DNA of 64,000 bases, from NCBI GenBank assembly GCA_037178625.1, contig CM074139.1, positions 1,612,001-1,676,000 of the forward strand. The letters run 5' to 3'. Position numbers and translations under genes: made by a program. The notes below the pieces were generated by a model that searched no databases, had not been told where the DNA came from, and worked only from the letters and a program-made list of their open reading frames with translations. The DNA comes from Skeletonema tropicum. Taxonomy: Eukaryota; Bacillariophyta; Thalassiosirophyceae; Thalassiosirales; Thalassiosiraceae. Below, piece by piece: positions 19,560 through 29,564 of the stretch (position 1 is its first letter; every line of letters starts with the position of its first letter).

Positions 19560-22235
19560 TCAGACAAAAACTATTTGTTCCAGCCCGTTGTCAGACGGAT
19601 TACCCCCTCCGTCCTCTTGCTGCTGTTGTTGTTGTTGCAGTGGCAAATATCGTCTCTCTTGAGGGATTGGTTCGCCATGTTCGTACCTCTTCCCGTCCTC
19701 TTGCAAAAGTGGTTGCTCATCGTCGCTACTAGCCAATGACATCGCAATCCCACTGGAAAAGACCAAGATGAAGAATGACACAACAATAACAAGGAAGGTA
19801 TCCAGTGCATTGAATTCAACTTCAATACACGTTCGCCCATGCTCCGGATCAGCTTCCTGACACTTATCATCTTGTTTAATAGTGCTTGTGATGCTTGGCA
19901 TCTCTAGTTGAATCATGATCAAGGCAACTGTCAGAACCTCCCATGAACAGAATGCGCCGAGAAAATCTATCGTCGGGCGGAGTGCCTTTTGTAGCTTCGA
20001 AGCGGCATAATAGAGTGCAAGTCTTACAGTGGTACGATGTCGTGGTCGTTCTATACAATCTTGCAGCAATGCAACGGGTATACCTAAGCAGGCGTGAAGT
20101 GTCAAGCACACTGCTCGTATGATTGGCCCCAAAACCACAAACATCCCGAATGTCAACATAAGGAACGTGTCCCAGCCCCCAGCATCCCCAGTTGTTTTCA
20201 CAAGTGTTATCAATGAGTATTCTTGTTCCCACTCCATCCCTACTACCTCATGAAGAAGCCTAGGACCTCCACCGTATACAAGCCGTTCCATCGTTGGTAG
20301 AGTGACTGCATAGCAGACAAATGGGAGGGATATTAATGAAAGTACACACATGATGACATACTTTAGAAGATGACTGTTAGTGGTGGGGGATGGAATGGGT
20401 GTATGTAATGCGGAGTTATTCGCACCAAAATGAACAGGGCTTGGCGTTGTGTTTTGATGAAATGCATTCCATGGAGGGTGCATCGACGTTGACGGTGGAG
20501 ATGAGGCAACTTCATTGTTTTCTCTCTGTAAATCATATCCTTCTTCTCCGGGAAGAATGAATTCGATTTCACTCTTTTTATCCATCAGGTCATCTTCTAC
20601 GCGTTTTCTATCTTTTTCGTCAAATATATCGACCAATAAACTCAGCAAAATGCTCATCATTACCGCTGCGCAGAAGAAATACGTCCCAAGCATACCCATG
20701 ACGCGGAGCTGGGCATGTCCACCCCCTCCCAGGTCGATGCCCTCCATGATGTCTTTTCCTTCTGAAGTCGTCCAGTCAGGATGATTGTACGCATTCGACA
20801 TCAATGTTTTACACGCAAAGCATTGAGGATAGTGTATCACAAGCGCTTTACCAACTTCGCACGGATATCCCAGCAGTTGTTCACAATTGTTATTCACGTC
20901 GGGGTACCTTCCTTTGACATATTGCAAGATTTGTGGTAGCTCATTTTCAACTCCTGCACGAATCTGGTGCGGATTAACTTTCCAATCAAGATGAAGCACT
21001 GCGATCAAGATGCACACTACTAAGACGTCAGCAAGAGACCATTTCCCAAGTGTGGAAAGCCCACGTAGGAATGGACTACGACGATTGTGAGCTATATGAG
21101 TGTATCCATTGGCACACCAAATGCTATTGTTACTGTTGGATCCCTCTTTTGATTTGCAACATTGTTTGTCACTTCTGTCGTCGTAGACATGACTAGCATC
21201 GGGATTGCGATTGTTATTCAACAGTAATCGATGAGAAAATGGAAAGAACCAACAAAAGTGTACTAACAGCAGCTTCAGGTGCGGCCAAATCCCCGAGAAC
21301 ACAATCAGCAACGCAGCTGCAACCTTACTCAGGCTCTGAGCGTCTCCTAGACCCTCCCCAAACCAGAGTTTACGAATTGCGTCCATGTATGTAAATGTCT
21401 CCACAATCTTGTTTTCGTTATGCTTGAATGTGTAATCGTGTGGAAGATTGAGAGTGTCAAATGCAGCTTTTGATTTCAGTGTAGTAGCTGTAGCAGTGAT
21501 GGTCACATTGGTCGAGTATGCAAGATTCCACATTGGCTATGTTGGTAGTAACACGAATGTTAGAGCATTGAGAGAAGTGTGCACATACTTAATACTTAGT
21601 ATGGTGTGCAGACTCATGACACAACTTGTACTTACTTTTGTTTGCGCTTGGTAGAAAATGAAGTGATTGAAGATGAGGAGAGGTGGAATGAGGAGCTTGA
21701 GGAAAGGCGATGTCGACTTGGATAATGACAGTGATGACTTTTGAGTAATTTGCCTGATGTTATTCTCTCCATTTTGTACATCGCTGATGTTGTTGTTTTC
21801 TTTGCTTGTTCTTGTTGTTCTTGTCAGAGCCGCAACTAGGTCTGACAGTTTGTCCATAGCCCTGTAAAATACTGATCGTCCTCTTCGTATTGATTGAGTG
21901 ATATGGCGATTAGTTGCTGTGAAGCTAGATCGATTATCATCCAAGGACAATGTCGACGACGACGGATCTGTCGTGCTCCCCGGCGATGATTTCTCTACAG
22001 CTTTCTCTTTGTTGCTGGCAACACTCTTGTTGTCGCCAGAGGAATCACAAGCTGCGGGGCTTGGCGTTCTAGATGTTTGTTCTTCTTCATGATTGATGTC
22101 GAAAGGGGCATTTCCTCCAAGGAGTAGATCACGCAGATTGATCGAATCGCCATTCAGTGTGATGTCGTGGTCATGGTTGTGTTCTTCCAGCAGTGGAGCG
22201 CCTAAGCCCACATCTGCATCTGTATTGTCGCCCAT
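19560..22235 (-). CDS. PqiA-like multispan membrane protein
   Basis: Exon 1 is 21636-22235, exon 2 is 19560-21536; the intron (99 nt, GTAAGT...ATAG, phase 0) joins FYQAQTK to PMWNLAYS, giving 858 aa. The N-terminal ~170 residues are acidic and disordered. There are about eight or nine hydrophobic segments. LGKWSLADVLVVCILIAVLHL and CSWEVLTVALIMIQLEMPSI resemble the twice-repeated core of paraquat-inducible protein A. Bacterial PqiA is thought to work with MCE proteins in lipid traffic. The assignment rests on these motifs only; the C-terminal acidic/Gln-rich tail is probably cytosolic. Confidence 0.6.
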
Positions 22236-22663
22236 GATATTCCTCCTGCAATGGGTCACGCACCGAGAATAGTATTTTATGTCGTAATTAATACACGCAA
22301 CAAGCACTACATCTTCTTATCGTTATCGTGCCACTCAGTTTTTTCTTCCATCGTGTCTACAATCACACCAATTTCGCCACTAGTTAAAAAAAAATTTCCT
22401 ACCATCCCCCTTTTCGGGGGTCACATAGATAATCTTACTAGATATTACGTGTTTAGGTTTTATCCCCCCTAAGTGCCCCCTTTTTCTCACAGCTAACCGA
22501 TCCGATTCCACCATGAACATGCCACCCGCTAGCTCAATACGACGTCCCATACAACATCCAATCCATGACATCGATCGAAATTGATACCCAAAACAGGTGC
22601 CGGATGCCATGCTCTATTAATGCCTAAATTTTCAGCGCTTCGTATAATCTCGATGTCAACCAA
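22236..22663. other. Intergenic region
   Basis: 428 bases holding the PqiA-like promoter and the 3' flank of the next unit. I see C-rich patches (TTTTTATCCCCCCTAAGTGCCCCC near 22470 is one, shown here only in outline) but no ORF or repeat. Confidence 0.35.
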
Positions 22664-23485
22664 TTATTCGTTATTTTGTTTGTACTTTCCTCGTGGCCTC
22701 TTCGTATCTCTAGTTTTTGCCATGATATCTTCATTGTTCTGACTCGCTCTCTTCTTCCCAACGGCTTCTGCATGTTTATCTGCGTCTTTGACAAACCTGC
22801 ATCTCTCCTCCACTCTCTTCCTTTCCGTTTGATGGAACTGTTCTACCCATTCCTCAATCATCAGAAACAAGTCAGGGTGTGTCTCAAGAGTTTCAAGTCC
22901 ATGATCTGCTGCATAATGAAGCTTTGGTGTATCATCATTGTCGTCAACTTGTGCCCTTAGTGCGCGGTGCTTTTCAACTGCATCGTCCATGTCATTTTTG
23001 AAGTTTACCTTGTCTGCAGCTGATGGTTTCTCCGTGTAGAACACTTTGAACACTTTACCCCAACTGCGTAAGAGAGAGATCATTTCGTCACAGGTCTTGT
23101 CAATTTGGTCATCAATATTAGCAACGCTGTCGTCTTTGAACTCACGGAGCATTGCCTTTGCCTCGGTGAAAATATCTTCAGCTTTCTTCATGATATCCTT
23201 CAATGGGCGGCCTTGAAATTTCCTCTTGTGGTAATCCTCTCGCTTCACACCATGATTTCTATATATCCTTTCCATGAGCAAATACCAAGTATCGTCAGCG
23301 CCTTCTGGCGGCCTCCTCCTCGTTTCATGCGCCGCCTCAATTTTCTTCTTCAAATCTTTCCTCTCATCTACTAGAGCATCTCTTGATTTTCCCAGTGCAA
23401 TGAAGGTGGCATCAAGTGCAGCAAGTTCTTCGACTTCGTTGGGCTGCAAACCAACAGAAGATGCTCTGGTTCTCCGTAACGCCAT
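22664..23485 (-). CDS. Downstream ORF of a TAATG-coupled pair, unknown
   Basis: A 273-aa helical, charged protein. Its ATG shares one base with the stop of the ORF at 23485-24909 (TAATG), in a different frame. No known domain is visible. The segment RIYRNHGVKREDYHKRKFQG looks conserved-like, and coiled-coil regions surround it (KDLKKKIEAAHETRR and others). It ends in a basic, nuclear-signal-like tail (RDTKRPRGKYKQ). It could be translated by reinitiation, or the two ORFs could be joined by an intron at 23444-23553 (GTGAAA...TTTGCAG, phase 0 at both ends), which would fuse ...RYYK to PNEVEEL.... The donor is weak compared with others here. Confidence 0.5.
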   Translation of the reverse strand: MALRRTRASSVGLQPNEVEELAALDATFIALGKSRDALVDERKDLKKKIEAAHETRRRPPEGADDTWYLLMERIYRNHGVKREDYHKRKFQGRPLKDIMKKAEDIFTEAKAMLREFKDDSVANIDDQIDKTCDEMISLLRSWGKVFKVFYTEKPSAADKVNFKNDMDDAVEKHRALRAQVDDNDDTPKLHYAADHGLETLETHPDLFLMIEEWVEQFHQTERKRVEERCRFVKDADKHAEAVGKKRASQNNEDIMAKTRDTKRPRGKYKQNNE

Positions 23486-24909
23486 TAAGCTCCTTGGCCG
23501 TGGTCGCCGCCAATAACAAGTCTAATTCTTCGAACGTGTTTGCGCTTTTTCACCTTATAATATCGTAAGAGCATCGCGACTGTCTTCTTGAACTCGGCTC
23601 TGATGTCTTGATATTCAGCAACAATCTTTTCTTCATCTTTGTCTCCAGCTCTGTGGTAGATAACTTTTACTCGCGGCATCGTAAATCCTTCGTGACATTT
23701 GCGTTTTGCTTCAAGTAACGAGCATGCAATCTTTGCACCAAATTTATGTCTCAGATGCCTCATTATAGTGTTCCATTGTTCATCGATCAAATTAGCCTCA
23801 GTGTAGAGAGCAGCACTCTCTGTCTCATCTAACACACCACATACTGCGACACCTGCCGCATTTGCAGCATCAATGAACTCATTCTCGTGGTGTTTTGCAA
23901 GGAAGTCTGCCAATCTCGTTGCGCCTACTTTTGCATCCTCCTTGTGAAGACAACGTACCACATCCTTGAGGTACGGATTCTTTCGGTGGAAACTCATGAA
24001 TGCCTCCTCCGACTTGTGCGAACGAATGGTAACTGCGGTTGTAGTAGTATTCTGTTGCAGTTGGAAATAATCAATTACATTCTTTTCTTCCGTGTGTTGC
24101 TGTTGCTTTGCCACCATTTCCCCCAAGATACGCTTGAAATAATCGTTGCTTGCGTTGTCCGACAAATCAAGATCTGCCAACCCATATTTTTCTAGAAGTG
24201 GAAACTTTGTGTTGCCCACCGAAGGCCGTTCTGTTGCATGTGGATTGGCAGCTTCGCTGTCAGCGCATTTGTTGCTGTTGAAATTGTCGCCGACATTATC
24301 ATTGTTGTCTTTTTCGCAGGTGTCGTCACAGACCCAGTCATCTTCCTCGGGGTAGTTTTGTTCCTCATACCAAACACGCAATTCTGCATTTACTCTCCGA
24401 CCGATCACTTCCATCCCTGGGCAACGAGGCGGATACAGCTTTCCGTCATTCGCCTGTTTTAATACACTGGGGTAACATTTTTCCCACTTATCTGTTTTTC
24501 GTCCTAGACGAATGTACCACCGCGTACTTGATTTCAATGGTGCGGCGGAGACGACCTCTGCATCAATCGTGTGTTCCTCAAAAAATGCTTTCCATTTATC
24601 AGCGCCTGCACAGATGACTTTATCAGCTGCATTTACTTTCACCAACTTACATTGTTCTAATACCCATATCCAGAGGTCATCGTCTATTCCAGCGAATTTT
24701 TGTAATGATAATTTGTTCAATTGTAAAATATTTCCCAACTTGTCGGCGTCCATGATTTGACGTACTTCCGGTGGAGGGTTGTCCTCATCACGATCCCAGA
24801 TGCGGTACCAATGGGAAATCATTGAGTACTTGCATATATACAATAGCATACCCGCTAATAATAATTCGGGTTTTTCTCGTGGACAATCTTTGACGTTGAT
24901 TGTCTCCAT
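23485..24909 (-). CDS. Upstream ORF of a TAATG-coupled pair, possibly mobile-element-derived
   Basis: A 474-aa ORF from ATG at 24909. No named domain can be proved. The last residues read RIRLVIGGDHGQGA and then stop. A GGDHGQG motif is, as far as I recall, typical of the start of a conserved core in large uncharacterised eukaryotic proteins that look transposon-like; here that core would be missing. The body has two Asn/Gln-rich low-complexity stretches and an adjacent FxxK helical region. The intact length argues for selection or recent origin. Confidence 0.5.
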   Translation of the reverse strand: METINVKDCPREKPELLLAGMLLYICKYSMISHWYRIWDRDEDNPPPEVRQIMDADKLGNILQLNKLSLQKFAGIDDDLWIWVLEQCKLVKVNAADKVICAGADKWKAFFEEHTIDAEVVSAAPLKSSTRWYIRLGRKTDKWEKCYPSVLKQANDGKLYPPRCPGMEVIGRRVNAELRVWYEEQNYPEEDDWVCDDTCEKDNNDNVGDNFNSNKCADSEAANPHATERPSVGNTKFPLLEKYGLADLDLSDNASNDYFKRILGEMVAKQQQHTEEKNVIDYFQLQQNTTTTAVTIRSHKSEEAFMSFHRKNPYLKDVVRCLHKEDAKVGATRLADFLAKHHENEFIDAANAAGVAVCGVLDETESAALYTEANLIDEQWNTIMRHLRHKFGAKIACSLLEAKRKCHEGFTMPRVKVIYHRAGDKDEEKIVAEYQDIRAEFKKTVAMLLRYYKVKKRKHVRRIRLVIGGDHGQGA

Positions 24910-25540
24910 TGCGCTCGTTGTGTTGAAAAAAGATGGCGAGGTGTGCAGGGTAGTTGTGTTTATGACCGTACTGTGCTGTCTTGACTGTTCAATGCGTCGT
25001 TGCGAAAATTTAACAGTAAGTTGAATATATGGTATAGATTGGATTCGTAAGTTTTCGCAACGGTCTACCGAATGATGCCGTTGTTATTGGTGGTTATGAT
25101 GGTAACTTCCTCGATGCTATTGCAGCGCAAATTAAAAAAAAGTCGTGGTGCTGCTTGTTATTTTTGTACGTAAGACGGTATGTTATGTGACTGTACATTA
25201 GTTTACAAGTAAAAAAATTTAACACGGGATGCGCGATGTGAAATCGGTGTGCAATATTCGTGTCATCGGAATTTGATTCATGAACGATGAACGGAGACGA
25301 GCGAGAAAGGGACCGGTCGGTCCTGCATTTCTGTCCCCCTTTCCTGTGTCCGTCCGTCTTCTTCACTTTCCGCTTTCCGCTCATCGACGTTCGACGTCCT
25401 CCGACCACCCGCCACAGCATTTTTTATAATATTGTAGCTCACAGCAGCACAACATGGATCACAAACAGTAGCGCTGTGAAAGCTTTGGTCTACTTGCTGT
25501 GGAAGCCTCTCTAGTGGGGTCATCATCATTATTATCTACC
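24910..25540. promoter_or_regulatory. Divergent region before the TRIP4-like gene
   Basis: 631 bp between two outward-facing starts. It carries no convincing ORF; several short antisense frames overlap it. It should contain both promoters and the TRIP4-like 5' leader. Confidence 0.4.
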
Positions 25541-26530
25541 ATGGCGGGCAGCGCTGCAGATAAGGAGTTGCTCCTAAAACGTCTCGCCGTAATCCTCGAC
25601 GTCGGCGATGAAGACACCGACTACGTGACCGATGTACTTGACCAGCTCATCGAGATCGGTGAGGATGTCGCTGACGTTGCGTCATATTTGACGAGCTTTC
25701 TAGGAGGAGACGATGATGCTGATGACAATAGTGATCTAGCAGAGTTTGCAAATGACGTCAGAAGATTCAAGCTTGGAGAGGATATCATAATAGAAGAAAA
25801 AACTACTGCCGGCTCTTCTCCCAAGGGGGATGCTAAACAACAACAAGACACTACGCACCACCGTCAGCTGCAGCAACAAAGAAAAACAGAGGAAGATCAG
25901 AAAAAGCAACAACCCGTTCGTCAGCAGCTTACGGCGAAACCTGTCAGTGCCGCTAATCCTGCCAAAAATGTGATGAAATCGTCTGAAATAGCGGAGAAGC
26001 CAAAGAGTGACAAAGTACAAAAAGGATCATCGAAGCAGGCGAAAAATGCATATCCCTCAGCAGCAACAAAAGATCCACCAACGCAGCAGGGTTCAACAAG
26101 TACCACAAAACAACAAAAGAAACCACCGCCGCCAAAGGAACTGAAAAAGGGAAAGGCGAAAAGAATCTGTGGATGTTTCGGTACGAAGCACAAACCATTG
26201 ACAAATTGCCTTCACTGCGGTCGAATCAGTTGTGAGGTGGAAGGCTACGATTTCTGTCCATATTGTCATATTTTAATCGAAGATTTTAGTCAGAGAATAC
26301 GCGGTGATCGTACGTCTTCGTCTGCACTGCTACATAAAGAACGATTGCTCGAATTCGACCGCACGGCGGCAGCAAGAACGCATATTCTCGATGATCAGGA
26401 GGACTACTTTGTGTCCTCTACCAGCATGTGGTCTACACAAGAGGAACAAAATAATGCGAGAGATAAGGAAGAGGAACGACGAAAACTTTTGCATGAGAGG
26501 CAGAAACAAACGTTGGCCATCAACTTTTAA
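25541..26530 (+). CDS. TRIP4/ASC-1 zinc-finger protein
   Basis: A 329-aa protein from ATG 25541 (ACCATGG context). The zinc finger at about residues 208-241 reads CGCFGTKHKPLTNCLHCGRI, then SCEVEGYDFCPYC, matching the C2HC5 finger of activating signal cointegrator 1 (TRIP4). The following HKERLLEFDRTAAARTHILD and DDQEDYFVSSTSMW also follow TRIP4. In animals ASC-1 is part of the ASCC complex that splits collided ribosomes and aids DNA-alkylation repair and transcription. The N-terminus has the expected helical region; the C-terminal ASCH domain is absent, so this is a short form. The Gln/Lys-rich linker is disordered. Confidence 0.88.
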   Translation: MAGSAADKELLLKRLAVILDVGDEDTDYVTDVLDQLIEIGEDVADVASYLTSFLGGDDDADDNSDLAEFANDVRRFKLGEDIIIEEKTTAGSSPKGDAKQQQDTTHHRQLQQQRKTEEDQKKQQPVRQQLTAKPVSAANPAKNVMKSSEIAEKPKSDKVQKGSSKQAKNAYPSAATKDPPTQQGSTSTTKQQKKPPPPKELKKGKAKRICGCFGTKHKPLTNCLHCGRISCEVEGYDFCPYCHILIEDFSQRIRGDRTSSSALLHKERLLEFDRTAAARTHILDDQEDYFVSSTSMWSTQEEQNNARDKEEERRKLLHERQKQTLAINF

Positions 26531-26889
26531 TGCACACAACACTTTACTTTGCTCGATAATTGGAAAGAGTGAACAATTCTTCTTCGGCGATGCATGAGAC
26601 ACTGACTACAAGGGAGAGCCTGCATGACCTGCCAATTTCGCCAATCAGTTCGCTGAGTCCCTTGCAGACAATCATGTCAAGACCCGATTTGTATCTCCAA
26701 ATAACGCGTATTATAACAAGGCAGCAAAAGTCTTCTAAGAATGTAGCATATTTACTCGCCACCAAAGACTTTGACGCTGCTATTGCTTTTTCAAGTAGAG
26801 AGTGTAGAATTGGCAAAACCACTAAACGGAAGTGAGAAGGTAGCATACAAAAATACTTTCAATCCACGCAAAATGCCCATCCAAATGTA
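26531..26889. other. Intergenic region
   Basis: 359 bases downstream of the TRIP4-like gene. Short frames occur on both strands but none has recognisable protein features. Confidence 0.35.
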
Positions 26890-27297
26890 CGGTTGCCACT
26901 GTAATTTTTAATGAAACTAAGCGGCCATATTTTGAGAACAAGATCAAACTGAATCTTTCGTACATAACAGGTTGGCTCTTATCTGCCCCTCGAGGCCGCA
27001 TCGGGCTGACTCCGTGGGGTACATTTCCATCGAACAAGGCCACATCTGTCGGGCGATAATCAATCCAGAACAATCCTTCTGCCAATAAAGTCTGCCTCCA
27101 TTGTAGGATAGAGTCCATTCCCCCTTTTCTTCGTCAAATATGTAGTCCCCTGGGCCTGTCACTAGAGCTGGAGTTGGGGTAGTAGTAGGATCCTTGTGTT
27201 TACCCATAACTGAGTCTTTATCATCAATGATGTTAGTATTCATGAGTAAGGATCCTTCCACTTGATCTAAACACCCTCTCCAAACGTCCTCTTGCAA
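26890..27297 (-). pseudogene. Broken 2-oxoglutarate/Fe(II) oxygenase-like fragment
   Basis: Two overlapping frames each hold half of a protein-like sequence. First comes GPGDYIFDEEKGEWTLSYNG in one frame, then, after a shift of frame near 27070-27110, WIDYRPTDVALFDGNVPHGV and ERFSLILFSKYG in the other. The second half looks like the end of a 2OG-Fe(II) dioxygenase (distal His in PHGV, Arg in ERFSL). The upstream part with the HxD motif is not present. A single frameshift plus 5' loss makes it a relic. Confidence 0.4.
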
Positions 27298-29070
27298 TCT
27301 ACTTGATGAAGACAGGCCGGCAACGTTTCAAAGATGTATGAAATTCAACTGGAAAACATCGGCGGAAATTTACTCGCCAACTCAAATACACTGAATGGTG
27401 TAGAGCCTGCGTACAAATCACAAGTCCAACGCTCCTTGATATGAATGAAACAACATTCTCATTACATATTAAGCGAAGCATCCTAAGCACTGACAAGCGT
27501 TGAGATGAAAACAATAAACTAAGAGCCCAGTCTCTCAGTAAGACATAAGAAGTATGCAGCTCCTAGATTGTCACTCCAGCCGTGACAAACCTATGAATGT
27601 TGGTTGGGCTTATCCCAGCCACAATTTCTATCTTGTCCTATCTAGGTTCAAGAAAATACTCCTGCACTGACTATCAATCATCAGCTCGCCTTAGTATAAA
27701 ATTGATATGCGGATATAACTTTTACCAAAGCTTCTCACCAACCTTCTTAGCTGCAATCTTAGCTCCAAAGTCACTCCTTCACAATACTTTTTGAAAAATT
27801 GGGCCACAACGTCCTCCCAATGCGATCTTCTACAAGAAATACTCTACTTGTGACGTCAATCATAATAACAATTCACTAAATAGCGCTAATCCACAACAAA
27901 GTCACATCAAACACACAGCAGCTAGAGAGTTCATCTGGAAATTCAAGAAAGAACGGTGGATCTAGCTCGAGAGAGCCTTATGATCTGGAAAATCAAGGAA
28001 GAGCAACTGATCTATTCTGGAAAGTCAGACAAGAGCAACTGATCTAGCAGCACTCGTGCCGGAAAACACAGATAGAAGTGGATCTCCAGCAACAGGTAAA
28101 CTAGTTTAAAACTAACTAATAACGTCTTGTCGTCAATTCCCATGCACTGTGACAAAAATAGCCTCTCCAAGGCGATTCAACGCAAGTACTCTACTACTCA
28201 GGACGAAGTAGTAGGACTTATTGTGCGTATGAGTAACTATAACGTACCTATTCGATAGAACTTAGAACCCACTGCCTCTCGCTTTTGCAGAAGCTTCCCT
28301 ACAGGGTCCTGGGCCCACCACCTACCTCACATTGTGGATCAAATATTCTCCCATCTAATGAGAAACAGAGGACTTAATTCTCAGTGATCTGAATATCGCA
28401 TGACGAACACGTCTTCTAATCAATCTGGGGAGAGTTGGACAAAAGCGGTCGAACAAGCAGCAATAAGCATCAGATGGACAATCATCCTGACAAAAACTGA
28501 GAAAAGAGCAGCAGTTCTAGGATTGAATAACTATTCTCAAAACAGTCCACACGAGTTGTCGCTGGTCGCTATCAGTATTTTGAAAAGCGGTAGAGAATGT
28601 GAAAAAGCAAGGTCTATTTAAAAAAGGTCGACCCTGCTAGAAAGACTTAGCTGGTATAAAAAAATCAAATGTTCTGCTTGTGAATAAACCATCTTGGAAT
28701 CGATGATATTCGCTTGAATAGGATTCAAACAAGCTGGAAACGTCATTCAAGCATGTATTTGCCCGACATAACACAACAAAACACGCTCAGTGATTGTGCA
28801 GATTCTCAACGTCAGTTCACACGACGTCTGATTAATCACCCGATGATTTAGCAGTTGCATCTATCGATTTGAGCTCTTGTGGAGTACCACGAGGCTTATG
28901 AGGGTGTCTTCCCATGTAATGTATCCTTCCATTATGAAACAAAATCTCTTCCGAGCTTTAAAGATGATTTGAATCCATTCCAATACGGTTTTCATCCAAC
29001 AACCTAATTATCCATGACATTTTTTTTCGCGACACATTGTTCAAAATATCATTTCAATGAAATCGCCGCC

Positions 29071-29112
29071 TGCTGATCATATGCGAAAGTCGTACCACTG
29101 AGCCACTAGACG
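29071..29112 (-). repeat. tRNA-derived unit, copy a
   Basis: Read on the minus strand it starts CGTCTAGTGGCTCAGTGGTA, containing a Pol III A-box (TGGCTCAGTGG), and continues to GATCAGCA. There is no B-box next to it, so it is a partial unit. Confidence 0.6.
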
Positions 29113-29218
29113 GCCGGGTGCATCCCAGAGGAGGATACACGAGAGGCATGTTTAGTGGGGTAAGCTCTTCAGATGACTTCGCAGCTGTCCTCTGTGTCCC
29201 CAAAAAGGCAATCGGTTG

Positions 29219-29300
29219 TGCTGATCATAAACGAAAGTCGTACCACTGAGCCACTAGACGTCTAGTGGCTCAGTGGTACGACTTTCGTTTATGATCAGCA
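29219..29300. repeat. 82-nt perfect palindrome of two head-to-head tRNA-derived units
   Basis: 41-bp arms meet with no spacer, centred at AGAC|GTCT (29259/29260). Each arm is the 5' part of the tRNA-like unit with its A-box, so transcription from each would run outwards. The right-hand unit continues with AAAGTACATCAAAG, as in copy d. Confidence 0.95.
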
Positions 29301-29484
29301 AAAGTACATCAAAGTGCAGGCGCTACTCATGCTTCTGGCTGGTAGTACGCACGCTTTGGAGTGCTTCCGGGCTGTTTGGCCCTAAACGCTAGCGACTTGT
29401 GGAACGCTTCTATTCGACACGCAATCTGTGCGTGCGCTCGGTCGCGCATCTGGCGCGGAGTGCCACTGGATGAACACTTTCCGA

Positions 29485-29564
29485 GGTTGGGAACCGAACC
29501 TGCGAGCTCTTTGATGTACTTTTGCTGATCATAAGCGAAAGTCGTACCACTGAGCCACTAGACG
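29485..29564 (-). repeat. tRNA-derived SINE-like unit with A and B boxes, copy d
   Basis: Minus-strand reading: A-box TGGCTCAGTGG near 29564-29545, then a degenerate anticodon arm, then a B-box-like GGTTCGGTTCCCAACC at 29500-29485. The A/B spacing is tRNA-like, but the D-stem and acceptor do not pair well, so I call it a tRNA-derived SINE head and not a working tRNA. Confidence 0.55.

Noticed and set aside
29485..29564. Functional tRNA gene
   Set aside because: A and B boxes are present, but D-stem and acceptor pairing fail, U33 is missing and partial copies surround it.
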